Positions 1-12,451 of a DNA stretch of 64,000 bases are shown here, piece after piece. Origin of the DNA: Glycine soja (Eukaryota; Streptophyta; Magnoliopsida; Fabales; Fabaceae); contig NC_041005.1 in NCBI RefSeq assembly GCF_004193775.1, forward strand, positions 3,226,501 to 3,290,500. The letters run 5' to 3'. Positions within the stretch are counted from its first letter, which is position 1; every line of letters starts with the position of its first letter. The notes under the pieces were generated by a model. The model worked only from the letters and a program-made list of their open reading frames with translations, was not told the origin of the DNA and ran no database searches. Made by a program: the position numbers and the translations under genes.

Positions 1-1274
1 AAGTTATACTTTCTTTTCATATTTTAAATTAAATTTTATTAAAAAAATTATTAATAAAAATCTACAAACTTGTTAATACGTTCAACATTCTATAATAAAA
101 GTCGGTCAAACTTTTATCCATTTAAGTATTAAGAACCAAAACTATATCTAGGCATTATATTATATATTATTATACGTAACTAATAAATATTACAATCAAA
201 AGTTTATTAATGTCATTCATGATATTTTCCGGTATCCAATCTTAATTAAGAGTTAATTAATTAAAATTTGTTTAAATTGAATAAATGTTTTTTGTTTTAT
301 TTTTTCTAATAATTTATAAAACAGTTATTTTACGTTGCCATTCAATCATAAATCACTTTTAATATAACTTCTAGGATAATATCACAAATATCAATAAACT
401 TATCATGAATTATGATGGGATGAATATATAAAATTAAATAGGTAACAAATTAGATATTGATTTTCAATAGATATATTCATATGTAATAATCTGATAGATG
501 CAACTTTTTCTTCTGCAGTAAGGGGATTTTTTTATTACTTATTAGTTTGACGATACATGAAGGACTTAATTTTTGTTAGATGTTACAACCAATTTATATG
601 ATGACTTGATGATATTTATGTGAACGTTTGATGAATTGAACAATTTTGAAACTAGTTTATTTTCTTAAATAGTCTACTAGATCAATTTGAACGAACTTCT
701 ATATGGATTAAGGCAATTCGTATACATGTGGTATAACTTAGTAAATGATTTATAAAAAGATTACTTCATTTGAATCACATTAGTGTAGAAAATAACTTCA
801 TTTGTTCACATATTTTCATAAAAAGATTTTCAATTGATTTTGTTATTGTTTTAGGTTGCAAACTTGAATATCATTAGGATTCCAGAAAAGCTCCCAAAAG
901 GAGTGAATTGCTTAAAATTAAAGAAAGAATTTCAAATAAAAAAGAGGGATCTACCTGAACAAATTTTGGCTTTAATCTTGCCTTGTTCCTCCCCTCTCTT
1001 TTTTTGTTAAGCATAGCATATAAACAAACGAACCATGGGAAATTAAAGTTAGCACGAAACACGGTTAAAAGCTGGAAGCCATTATTTTTTTAAAGAAAAC
1101 TGGGGCCAAAATAGGACGGCCATGTCAAACTAAGCAGTAGTGAAGAGAAACCAAATCAAAATGCAAATCAATAAGTTACTCCAAGGAGTGTTTGCTAATC
1201 CTACAAAAAAACCAGAAACACAACTGTGACTGTTTTAAGAACATGTGTATTCCTGTAAACTGGCATACATAATC
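1..1274. other. AT-rich intergenic DNA and 3' flank of the PABP gene
   Basis: No coding signal was found on either strand. The part nearest 1274 should hold the 3' UTR and polyadenylation region of the minus-strand PABP gene. The exact end of the transcript cannot be fixed from sequence alone. The rest is AT-rich DNA with no recognisable gene or transposon end. Confidence 0.6.
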
Positions 1275-4200
1275 TTAAGACTCGACATTATCATTCAGAG
1301 AGAGTGAAGCCAGTTGATCGGCTGGGCTGTTTGATTGCTGCTGTGTAACTTTCTTCAACACATCCATGGCCTCAACAACTTTAGCCTTGAGAGCATCCGG
1401 TGACTCAATCAGATGTAATACCTCAGGCTGATCCATCTCTAAGAGCATACCAGTAACCTTTGCTGCTGCTTCATGCTCCAGCTTATCTACTAACGGGTAT
1501 AAAGCTTCACCAAGCATCTACAAAACCATTCAAAATAGAGTCGTATGTCAATTTTCTAGTGCGCATGAATCAATGAGTGCTAAACCCAAATGTGTTGAAA
1601 TTAAAGCCAGAAACAGGTCTTACAGTCCTCTGCTGTTCAGGAGTAGCATTGGCAAGGGCCGAGGCCAGGGCCTGCGTGGGCATTTGTTGACCAATGCCAT
1701 AAGTGACCATTCCTCCAGGTACTCCTGCCAGTTGAATATTTTGCATATTGGAGCCAGAAGGATATCGATAGACATGTCCCCTTGGAAGCATCTGAAAACC
1801 GCAACAATAAGTATACCAACATCAGGCATAGAGAATATCAAATACAAGGGGTTAAAAAAGGAAAACAGAACAGAAATCGCCAAAGGTGTGCAGAATAAGA
1901 CCTGTTGGTGCATCAATGGCAATGGCTGCTGGAGCTGTTGCATAGGACCTGATCCTCGGTGTCCTCCTGGGCGCTGTCCCTGTTGACCCTGCTGAACCAG
2001 TGGAACATAGAAGTTTGGAGCACCACCTGGCCTCATTCCAGGAACAAAATGCTGCTGGTAACCAAATGCAGCCTGTTATGAAGATCAAATGTTCATCGAA
2101 TATTGCAACACAGAAGTAATGCAGGAGGAACAGAAATACAGAATACAACACAACCAACTGAAACATTAAAACTTAAAAGGTAGGTAGGCTGTAGGCCACA
2201 TTATGCATGAGTAAAAACTTAAAACCAACTGAATCTTTAATTACTTGAGGTATCGTGGCTGGAGCTGCTTGCCCATACAAAAATTGTTGTCCTATCGCAG
2301 GAGCCCCTAGAGGGTATAGAGGCATTCGAGGTGAAACATTAGGGGTTATTGCAGCAGGCCTCGATTGTGAAAATTGTGCCTGCATGAAATAATATGCCCA
2401 AAAAAATAAAGCAATTATGCTAGGTCAGAAAATTAACAGCTGCATGTATAAATACAAGAATAAGTTAAGACCCTTCTCAGTTATGTTAACCATTCATATC
2501 AGTACAAATAGAAAATATCTCAAAATATCAAGATTGTATCATAGAATGTTTACAATGTATCTGAGGTAATGTCTCAGGAGTGGTTTCCATATCTTAAAAT
2601 AATTCGTTTATTTCCTTATTTAATTAGGATTAACAGTCTATTAGTACAAAACTGTAGTGCTTTGTCTTCACTTCAACACCAATATAAGAGAATATCACTC
2701 GGTCTTTTTTTTATATTTCTTTTCCTCCCCTATGTAAATCCCGATAATTTCAACAATTCACAACCTACAAAATCTGAAATCATTAGACCAGAAAACTATA
2801 TCATTCTCTTTGCTTCAAATAAAAAAAAAAACTATATCTTTCTCCTGATTCTGAGAGAAACTTGTTTTTAACTTTTTTTCCTTCCAACATATCATCTAAT
2901 AGGACAAGACAGCTTGACCTCCTCTGTGTTTCACTTCACCTCTAATCTTTCCATTTGGTGTGATTTTTCTCAATGAAACAATACCATAGCTTCCAATTCA
3001 ATGTATGCACCACAAGTATTATTGGAATTTATGAACTCAACCTACTTGTCCAAATTCTTCCTGTAGTTGCAAATATTGATGCATCTATGTATAAACAGTA
3101 ACCGTTCCACATTTCTGGAAGCAAATCCTAGCCAATTCCTCTATCATTTTGAAATTGTCTTATGTATTCTATATATCATGTTTGTACTATTGACATAGTG
3201 CAATTCATATTTGTGATCCATAGGAATGAAATCTTATGCGACAAAAGCATCTTTTGCTAGTCTAAAAACAATGGATGATTTCTGCTACTGAAAAGATTGC
3301 TACAAAAAAGAAGTTTATGTAAAATTTTAACTAAAAGCAGAGTCAGGCATGAAAATACACAAAATAACTACAAGTAGCAATGGACTTAATGCAGGAATTT
3401 TTATTCCTAAAGATGACCATAATGTAATTATAAAGCATATAGTTAACTGGTGATCTGTTGTTGCACTGTATATTACCTGTAACCTTGCTCTTCTATCTTC
3501 TTTTCTCTGTGCAAGGGCAACATAGAGAGGTTTGCCAGCAACCATTTTACCATTCATCTCACCAAGCTACAAGTATCAACAGATTTTGTATATGAGCAAT
3601 AAAGTTCCTCATCAGTTATTTAAGGATAGTCCCTAACATTTTTTTCATACTTACAGCCCGAGTTGCTCCCTCAGCAATTGAAAATGAAACAAATCCAGAT
3701 CCTCTACTAATTCCATTTGGATCTCGCATAACCTGCATGTTAGGCAAAAGGAAACACATTTTACGAAGATAAAAAGAAACACATTTTACGAAGATGTAGA
3801 TTTGACAATTGCAGATATGAACAAAACGAAGAACCATACTCACACACCTTGCATGAGGTTATCGTACCAAACTCAGAGAACAGTTCCATGAGTTCTTCAT
3901 CACCAACACTATCATCCAAGTTCTTGATATACAAGTTTGTACCATGATATTTATCAACAGTCTCCTTTGTAATCTGTTCATGTTGCCCTTTCAGTTCAAG
4001 CTCCCTTTCAGACTTTTTCTGGGCTTTTCCAACATACCACTCCTTACCATCAAAATTCTTTCCATTAAGAGCCTCCACAGCTTTAGCAGCATCGTCTACA
4101 TTTGCAAAATTGACAAAACCAAAACCTTTTGATTTACCATCTACATCTCTCATCACTACAGCGCTAGTAATAGCTCCATATTCTCCAAAAATTCTCTCCA

Positions 4201-5402
4201 AGTCAGCCTCAGTCATTGAATCCAACAGGTTTTTCACGAAAACGTTATTAAACTTTGTGCCACTGAGAGCACTCTCTCTATCCTGCTTCCGCAGGAAAGG
4301 ACCCACAAAGACCTGCTTATCATTGATCAGCATGCCGTTTAACTTGTCAATTGCATTTTGTGCAGATTCTTCACTCTCAAACTGCACAAAACCATGGCCT
4401 TTAGACTGGCCAGAAGCATCTGTCGCAACCTTGCAAGATAGAATATTCCCAAAAGCCGAAAATGTATCGTACAAAGCCTTGTGATCAATCGCCTTGTCCA
4501 AATTCTGCACCATCAATCAAGAAATAACAAGATTAATAAGCAACCAGAAAAAAAATTAATATTCATCATAGAGAAAAAGGGTTTGAGAATCAGCAAAAGT
4601 CACCTTTATGAAAACATTAGCTGCACCACTCTTCCGAGCACTAGGGTCCCGAATAGAGTACATTATCCTAATGATTTTGCCGTTCAGTGGAGTGAAATTC
4701 AGCACATCAATTGCTTTTGCGGCTGCATGATAGTTACAGTTTGTAATCAAGGTTAAAATAGTACTAAGCAAGAACATAAGTGATTAATCCTATCAATGCA
4801 GGAACAAAAGTGCTTAATCCTATCAATGCAGGAACAAAAGCGATTAATCCCATCAATGCAAGAACAAACGCGATATTAATCCTATCAATTCAAGAACAAA
4901 AGCTACTAATCCTATCAATGCAAGAATAGATGCGAGTAATAATCATATCAATGCAAGCATAAAAGCCATTTAACCCTATCAATGCAAGAACAGATGCAAT
5001 TAATCCTAACAATGCAAGAATAAAAGCGATTAACCCTATCAATGGAAGAACAAACGCGATTAACCCTACCAATGCAAGAACAAATGCAATTAATCCTATC
5101 ACAATGCAAACACAAATGCGATTAATCCTATGAATGCAAGAACAAATGCGATTCAGAAGAAGAAATAGACCATCGTGAGCGTTGCTGAAATTGACGTAGC
5201 CGTAACCAAGGGATTGTTGGGTGGCCACGTCCCTGCAAATTCGAACGGAAACGACTTGGGCAACCTGGTTGAAGAGATCATACAGCTGCGGATCGTTGAC
5301 GTCGTGGTGAAGATCCCCGACGTACAACGAGATGGTCGTCAGCGAGGGGTTCGCGCCGGAAGCCGCCGCGTCAATGGTGGGGTTCTCAAGAACTTGAGCC
5401 AT
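1275..5402 (-). CDS. PABP: Polyadenylate-binding protein, class II plant PABP (9 exons, 630 aa)
   Basis: Cytoplasmic poly(A)-binding protein, which coats mRNA tails and supports translation and mRNA stability. Minus-strand exons are 5171–5402, 4604–4722, 3848–4504, 3655–3732, 3477–3566, 2245–2379, 1902–2072, 1624–1791 and 1275–1517. All junctions are GT–AG and the reading frame closes exactly (1893 bp including stop). Four RRMs are visible: RRM1 with LYVGDL near residue 26 and GYGYVNFS, RRM2 with VFIKNL near 114 and KGHGFVQF, RRM3 with NVFVKNL near 204 and KGFGFVNF, and RRM4 with NLYIKNL near 307 and RGSGFVSF. A Pro/Gln/Met-rich linker follows. The C-terminal MLLE domain starts near residue 551 and carries KVTGMLLEMD, the site that binds PAM2 peptides. 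Length and layout match the Arabidopsis PAB2/PAB4/PAB8 class. No break was found. Intron 1 is almost entirely a 30-bp minisatellite. Confidence 0.96.
2793..2844 (+). repeat. Oligo(A) micro-insertion with 16-bp flanking duplication
   Basis: The direct repeats 2793–2808 and 2829–2844 (AAACTATATC then TTCTC, one mismatch) flank a 20-bp insert, TTTGCTTCAAAT followed by eight A. The A tract abuts the right copy. It lies in PABP intron 5. It is one of a dispersed set in this window. Confidence 0.7.
3751..3795. repeat. 20-bp duplication separated by five A, in PABP intron 3
   Basis: GAAACACATTTTACGAAGAT occurs at 3751–3770 and again at 3776–3795, with AAAAA between. It can be read as an oligo(A) micro-insertion or, equally well, as a simple 25-bp tandem duplication with one mismatch. 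Confidence 0.7.
4771..5153. repeat. 30-bp minisatellite, about 12 copies, in PABP intron 1
   Basis: On the plus strand each unit resembles GCGATTAATCCTATCAATGC followed by AAGAACAAAA, with scattered substitutions and small indels. The array covers about 380 of the 448 bp of intron 1 and ends about 17 bp from the 5' splice site at 5170/5171. The unit length is a multiple of three, and the minus strand stays open in frame with exon 1 down to 4890. Confidence 0.9.
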
Positions 5403-5483
5403 TTCTTTTTTTTTTTTTCTGGTAAATTGAATGCGGTAATAGGTTGAAGCACAACTTGACGTAGATTAAGTATCAGAAGTGTT

Positions 5484-5492
5484 AAACCCTAA
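5484..5492 (+). promoter_or_regulatory. Telo-box (AAACCCTAA) upstream of the PABP start
   Basis: AAACCCTAA lies about 80 bp upstream of the PABP ATG. This interstitial telomere motif is well known in the 5' regions of plant translation-apparatus genes. A TATATAG string on the minus strand near 5677–5683 could be the TATA element. Functional use is inferred. Confidence 0.45.
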
Positions 5493-5689
5493 CTAAGTAT
5501 TTAATAAGGAATTTCTGTTCGGAGAAAGATATTGTAGAAACTGAAAACTTTTTGGGTTCGTAATAATTTTTTTTTCCTTTTCTTTTAGGGTAAATTACGC
5601 CGGAGAGAGAGGCGATCGGTGCAGTAACGAAAAAGAAGGATAGTAGCACCGCACTGGACTCTCCTGAAGGGTATGACCTATATAGTAGA

Positions 5690-8010
5690 ATCCTGAACTT
5701 AAATTGGCAGATTTTTTTATTTTAGAAAAGAATATTTATTATTTATCCCATCTTTGTATATTTATTATTAATATTATTATATAATAAAGACACGAAATCT
5801 AGTTTTTTTTTTGGTAAAAAAAATCTGAAACCAGGAACATTTCATTTTTATTATTTTTTATTTGATAAATTATATTAATTGCTAGGATAATTAATAGAGA
5901 TTGAGTTTTAATGCGCACTTTAAAAAATATTTTTACTTTTTTATAATATTTTTGTGTATAGAAAAAAAATTATTAGTTATGAAAATAAGTTTTAGGATTA
6001 AATATGTATTTTTGATCAAATTTATTTTTAGTCATTTGAAAAAAAAAACCTTTTTTTTAGCCCTTCAAATATTAAAAATACCAAATTCCAATCTTGATGC
6101 TAACTTAATTACATTTTTATGGTTATTCAAGATCAAACCAAATGGTTTTTAAACCATTAAATGATTAAAAAAACCAAAAACTGCTTAAACTCACGGCCAA
6201 AACCAAAATTTTTAAAAATCACATATTTTTAAGATTTGATTCGATTTTCAAACTTGTTATAAAAAACAAATCAAATCCAACAAAACACATGGTGTAATTA
6301 TATTATTTTTTTCGTGGTTATTAGTAATTAGTATTAAATCATTTATTAATTTTTTTATTTTATAATCAAGATACATATTTTATTTTCATATTTTAAAAAA
6401 TGATATATTAATAGTGTTAAATATTAAATAATGCACAAATTACTATTATATTTAAAAAAATTGATAATATTATTTTATAATTTTCAACCCAAATGTGTTA
6501 AACAAAATTTAATAAAATAAATAAATTTATTTTTAAAACAATATAACATAAAGTTTAGTTGATAAATTTTAAATTATAATAATATGTTAAAAGTTAGGAT
6601 TATCAAATCGAAGGAAACCAAATCACAAAAGATTGGTGAACTAAATCAAATATATAGTAACACATATATCTTTTATTTGAACTTTAAAATTTAAAGGAAA
6701 TTTTTATTACCAATTAATTTAAAATTATTGATATATGAAAGACTCGAATTTCTAACTTTAGTGTTATGTTATTAATTAAACACTCTAACCAATTAAGTTA
6801 ATAAGTCAATTATATTATAAAATAATTAATATTATTATATATAACACTAAAAATTTTAATATATATTTAATACACATATAAATTTAGATAATAAATTTTA
6901 TAATAATTAATTTTGATATAATGAAGTAATTTTTTATTTATATAAATTTTAAATAAAAATCATAATTTTAATAAAAATTTGATAGTTTTTTTCCCGACAC
7001 TATGGTGCGTCATTTACTTGGGTTTCCCTTTTCATTTTGATTTTCAGATACCATAAAATTAAAGTTGAATGTTAAGAAGAAAAAAGAAAACAAAATTGTA
7101 TTTTACTTTTGTTCATTTCTGATCCTGTATAATCTACTTTTGTCTCGAATGGTTGCATGAAGGACAATTGTTCTGAAATTATATCACAACGGATTTTGAT
7201 ACCACTGAATTAATGTGCATAAGTTGAGGGTAACAAAGGGTTTGATCTTGAAATAAAATCTGTAGTGAATAAGAAGAAAAGAAAACCCAATAGAAAGAGG
7301 GTAGTCAATGATGTTCAGAATATTTGTGAAAATTCAAAAGAAAGATGCTTTGAACAAGATGGAGATGAGCATCTGCTCCTTATGAAACAAGGAGTCGGGA
7401 TGATGAAGGATTACATTCGGCTATTTTAAATATTTGAGGGACTAAAATTAAGGAAAAAAATTCAAAAGGACTAAAAACAAATTTATTTAATTTTTAGACG
7501 ACAAAAAAAACTTAACTTAAATTTTAATTAACTCACTATATGAGTATTTAAATTAGTTCGGTCATTTACTGGTTATTATAAATGCAAAAAAAAAAATATG
7601 CATACGATATATTTTATTTTTTACATGTCATATCTTATTTAAAAAATAAAATTCATGAATATAATAAAGGAATTTATTAGGTTTCTGGATGTAATTTTCT
7701 TAAATTAAATACAATATGCAAACAATAAAATAGAGTTTTCCATTTCATTTCATATTATAAAATTTTAAAATAATTAAAATAATATTTGACTTAAATATAA
7801 TTTTCATCTCCTTATTTTGTTTAATCCATAATTTTAGTCCATTTATTTTAAAATAGAAATATTTAGTTTTCATATTTTAGAAATTTTGATTCAATTTTCG
7901 ATTTTGTCTATATTTTATTTTTCATTTTGGTCCAATTAAATTTTAAATCTAAAGTATTCATTTAAAATATTATCAATAAATAATTTAATTATTTAAAATA
8001 TAAGAAATAA
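5690..8010. other. AT-rich intergenic DNA with degraded repeat fragments
   Basis: No gene was found. Short stretches such as GAGGGACTAAAATTAAGG near 7437 and TTTTAGTCCATTTATTTT near 7830 resemble the tails of common plant repeats of the 'tttagtccct' type. Near 6730–6795 is a fragment resembling tRNA-like repeat text. None has clear ends. Confidence 0.5.
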
Positions 8011-8276
8011 GGCTTAATTACATCTTTGTACCCCAACTTTTTTATTTTTTGACAAATTTTGTGCTTAATATTTTTATTTTTTGACCAATTTTATTCTTAA
8101 CTTTTATTTTTTTATAAATTTTACTCCTAATTTCCATGCTTATTAATGGATAAATATCCAAGGATAACACAAGTTTCTTAAAAATTGAGCATAAAATACT
8201 TCAAATTAATATACTATGAGTAAAATTCATCAAAAATTAAAAAAAATTGAGGATAATTAAAAAGTGTAATTAAGCC
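8011..8276. mobile_element. MITE-like inverted-repeat element, 266 bp
   Basis: The left end GGCTTAATTACATC (8011) and the right end GTGTAATTAAGCC (8264–8276) are inverted copies. The similarity continues inward (…CAACTTTTTTATTTTTTGAC versus …CAATTTTTTTTAATTTTTGA). There is no coding capacity. No clean target-site duplication was found, so the superfamily is left open. Confidence 0.5.
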
Positions 8277-9631
8277 AAAAAAATAATAATAGACAAAATT
8301 GAATATTGAACTAAAATTGTCGATTTTGTAAATTAGGAAAATAAAATTTCTCTTATTTAAATAGTAAAATAAAAATTGTATTTTTTTAGGAATAACCAAA
8401 AATGTATTTAATCCGTGATATTTTATATTTTTATATTATATAAAAAGAAAAATTAACTTTGTTTTTTAATGGATCGTTGAGCTTTGAAAGATAAGGTCTT
8501 CAGCATTGTAATTATGATATTTGTTTCTGATATTTAATTATTTGGTGTCTATTTCAAATTGGTATTTTTCACCATTTATAATTTATGGTTTAATGAGTCG
8601 TTAAAAAGTTTTATCATTGTAATTAATACATCCTATATATTAACATAGGAATATTACATTTTTATGTTTGTTACAAATTTTATAAGATTATATCCAAGCA
8701 TAACTACTTACTCCCATGTGTTGTTTGTATTTGGATCTTGTGATGATCTCGAATCTTGTCTTTGTGGGAACAAATTAATCTTGTGTTTGTGAGAATAAAT
8801 AGCTAGGTAGATTATTTTAACGAACCTCGTGCTAAAGGATGTTGGGCACAATACTCTGATAAGATATGACATTGAGGCATAAGTTTCTATTTTAATTGCA
8901 TGATGTTCTAAACATGTATTTTATTTTATTTTATTCTGCTGCTAAACTTGAGTTCTTTCGTAAACTTGAACGATCTTATTTTGAGCCGAAAATGTTTCTG
9001 AAAAGTTTTATTTGGTAACAGTGAAGCGAATGTGGACTTTTTATCCATGTTGATTTACTTACGATTTTATTGAATAAAATTGACTTAATTAGATTTTGTG
9101 TTTTATACGTTTTTCTCATTTATATGCATGTTGGGGTAAAGGGTGTCACAAAAGACAAGGTTGGTGTCATTTTTAGTGGCTTATAGTCTTCAATGATGTG
9201 GTTTTGTCTATGAACCTACTATTTGTTCAGTGGTTTGTTACCCCATTCGAAATTTCAGTAATTATTCATAGAAAGACACTGTGAGAGACACTAGGAGAGG
9301 GCACATCGTTCATTATTGGAGTACTTCAAGGTGTTGGCGGTCGAAACTCAAAGTAAGTGGTAGTTCGAATAGAAAGGTAATTTTATTTAACTCTTTGACT
9401 TTTTCATTCTGTTTGGGGTTGGGTTATTCGATTGCGTTATTTGTGGTTTGATTTCATTTGGGTTCGAAGTGAGTTTGATTTGTGTTCATGGGTGTGTTGA
9501 CGCGAATACGAATTGGGTTACATTTTTTATGGGTGCAATTTGGGTTATGGTAGTTGGGGATATTATATTTTCAAACTGGATTAGGGATTTTGGTCATTAG
9601 TGACTGATTTGTGTTTGATTTTTCATTAGGT
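8277..9631. other. Intergenic DNA and 5' flank of the MULE pseudogene
   Basis: No gene was found up to about 9150. From about 9150 to 9631 base composition rises in G and looks like the untranslated leader of the MULE that follows. Possible outer TIRs of that MULE were sought and not found. Confidence 0.4.
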
Positions 9632-11450
9632 ATGAGGTTTTCAATTGCTATTCATTCCATGGGCTCGTGGGTTATGAACCCAACATTGAAATGGGAGGGG
9701 AAAAAGGAGAATGCATATCATGACTTGGATATTGACACATGATCATTCCTTGAAGTTGTCAACTTGATACACGATCTTGAGTATTTTGTTACTGGTGGGC
9801 TTAAAATGTGGTGAAAAAGGTCTGATGTTGATTATGAAACCTTAACGGATTTGTCCTATGATCAAGACATTATGGATTTTGCAAGGTATGCTTTGAGTCA
9901 TAAGTGTGCAGTTGATATTTATGTGGCGTTTGGGGTGAGTGATTATGAAGAAGTTACTGAGGATAAAGTTAGGGGTGAACTTACTAGGGGTAAGGAGTTG
10001 TTCAATGACCAACAAATTGTAGTGTTTGACGATGGTGTGAATTATTTGTTTGATTAGGACAGTGCTATGGCATTTGATGACAATGGTGAGTCATCCAGGA
10101 AGTAAAATGAGCCTAGAGTGAAAAGCAAAGTCAGCAACAAAGGAAAACAGAAGGCTTCTGGATATGAAGATCCTTTTGTTGAAAATCCTGGTCAGTGTGA
10201 TGAAGACCCAAATAGGATGGATGATGACAATATGTCTAACCCACCCCATGAAGAACCTTATACAAATTTTAAAGAGATGCATGATTTGGAGATTGGCTAT
10301 GAAACTGAGGAGTTGTATAGTGATGTTGAATATGAGGATGACATTACGAAGCCTGGAAAAAAATTTTGGATGTTTAGGAAAGAAACTATGTCCAAGGCTT
10401 TCAAGCGGACATTAGGAATGCAATTTACATGTTTGCAAGATTTTAAGGAAGGCATGATGGAGTGTCCTGTATTGAATGGTTATTAAGTGTATTTCCCAAA
10501 AAATGACCATTGAAGGGTTAAGGTTGTGTGTAAGACAAATAAGCGTCCATTCACAGCATATGTATCTAAGGTTGGTGAGACCACTACCTTTCAACTGAAA
10601 ACACTAGAATTGATCACACATGTGCCAAAGTTTTTTACAATAAAAATGTCAATCCCAAAGTGGGTTGCAAAAGTGCTACTTGACAAGTTCAGAACATCTA
10701 AAAGATTCACATTGCCACAGATCGTGCAGGAGATGAAATCCACTTATGTTGTGGGAATTACCAGATCTTGTGCAATTTTTGCTAGGAAGCTAGCACTGCA
10801 TAAAATTGAAGGTGATGCAATTAAACAATACACATTGCTTAGATGCTACAATAGTGAACTCATATCCATAAATGCAAACAACACCTTTAAGATCCATGTG
10901 AACAGACATGTTCCTACTTTGCCACCACGGTTTGGGTCTTTTTACATGTGTATGGATGCTTGCAAAAGTGATTTTGTAGATAGTTGCAAACCTTTTATTG
11001 GAGTAGATGATTGTCACCTTAAGACACGATATGGAGGGCAGAGTCTTGTAGTTGTGATCAGAGATGCTAATGACCAATACTATCCTTTAGCATTTGTTGT
11101 TGTTGAGACTGAGAACAAAGAGAGTTGGAAATGGTTCTTAAATGGGTTGTTGACTAACATTGGAGATCCTGAAACCTACAAATGGGTTTTAATTTCTGAC
11201 AGGCAAAAGGTAATTAAGTTTAATATGTTATTATGCAATGTTATATTATGTAATTTGTATAATTCATGACAAACAAAATACTTTTTGGTGTAGGGACTTG
11301 TAATTTCATTTCATGAGCTGGATGATAGAATTGAACATAGATTCATGTAAGGCATATGTATACTAATTTAAAAAAAAAAATGGAGGAGGAGCTCTGCTAA
11401 GGGACTTAGTGATAGCTGCTTCAAAAGCAACTTATTTGGAGGCATATAAA

Positions 11451-11550
11451 GAGAAAATGAATCAAATCAAAGAGATCAACAACAAGGCTTATGACAACAA
11501 GAGAAAATGAATCATATCAAAGAGATCAACAACATGGCTACTTGAAAAGC
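11451..11550 (+). repeat. 50-bp tandem duplication inside the MULE pseudogene
   Basis: GAGAAAATGAATC…CAACAAGGCT starting at 11451 recurs at 11501 with few differences. It disrupts the transposase frame and is absent from the expected family sequence. Confidence 0.75.
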
Positions 11551-11903
11551 ATCTTATTTGGAGGTATTCGTAGGCATGTTGTTTATGTTATACAACAAAA
11601 CAGAGAGAAACCAAAAGACTAAGTTCATGCCTACTACCATGGAGAGACTTATGCTAAGTGCTACAGACACAAAATGAGTCCTATAAAATGGCGAAGACAG
11701 ATGACCAAAAGGATATTGCTGATCTAATTCCGCCTCTAATCTACAAGGTTGGACCTAGAAGACCAAACAAATTAAGAAGAGAGTCAGATGAAGAGACAAT
11801 ACCAACTAAACTGAGAAGAGAAAATACTAAAAACAAATGCACGAGATGCCTTCAATATGGACACAACACTCGAACCTGCAAAGAGCGACCTGTGGCAACT
11901 AGT

Positions 11904-12152
11904 GGATTTGAGGCACAAGTTGTTGGATTTGAAATTCCGACAATAGGAAACACTGTTAAGCTGATGGATCTAAGGCACTAGTTATTGGATCTGAAATTCC
12001 AATAGTAGGAAACACTTCTAAAATTGGTGGATCTGAGGCACAAGCTGTTGGATCTAAAATTCCAACAATAGAAAACAATGTTGGAGATGCTGGATCTATG
12101 ATGGGAGGACTTGGATATGTAATTCCAATAGAAAACACTCTTGCAACAACTT
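11904..12152 (+). repeat. Four 62–63-bp tandem repeats at the MULE 3' end
   Basis: Units begin at 11904, 11966, 12029 and 12092, each opening with GGAT(T/C)T and containing ATTCC(A/G) further in. They translate to about 21 residues each (GSEAQ..GS.IP...N). The first unit is one base short, which is where the frame shifts. Confidence 0.75.
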
Positions 12153-12451
12153 TTGAATTTGATATTCCAACGCAAGCATCTCAAGTTGGGACATCCAACC
12201 CAAGTGGGAGTAAAGTCTAAAAAAAAGCAACCAAAATCGAAATAAAAGCTAAAAATTGCTACACTATGTTCTACTTCTTACTGATTTGTATTCTAAACAT
12301 GTATACTCATTCAGGCAAAGGAGAAGGCAAGAACGAAAAACGTATCCAAAATTTTGCAAAGACGGATTCTAAACTTTTCTATATTTATAGAAATTAAAAA
12401 CATATTTTAACCTATATAAAAATTGGTAACATACAATAACTTCTTTTTTTT

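Larger units (their letters stand above)
9632..12220 (+). pseudogene. MULE (MuDR-type) transposase pseudogene
   Basis: One reading frame from ATG 9632 to 11269 encodes a Mutator-like transposase but is cut by in-frame stops at 9740, 9812, 10055, 10103, 10484 and 10511. The acidic N-terminal region is followed by the MULE core (IPKWVAKVLLDKFR, FIGVDDCHLKTRYGGQSL, DANDQYYPLAFVVVETE, WKWFLNGLL, then ISDRQKG after which an intron of 11209–11293 interrupts). After that junction the frame breaks. A 50-bp tandem duplication at 11451/11501 sits in the sequence that should encode MNQIKEINNKAYD. A CCHC zinc knuckle, CTRCLQYGHNTRTC, is encoded near 11842–11883, and a tail of four 21-residue repeats ends at a TAA at 12218. 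The element is certainly non-functional as it stands. Confidence 0.9.

Noticed and set aside
1573..1986. 137-codon plus-strand frame over PABP exons 7–8
   Set aside because: Antisense shadow of real minus-strand exons.
4890..5170. Hydrophobic repeat protein in frame with PABP exon 1
   Set aside because: The exon 1 donor and exon 2 acceptor give a perfect PABP reading frame, so this is an intron. It is kept only as a finding about intron retention.
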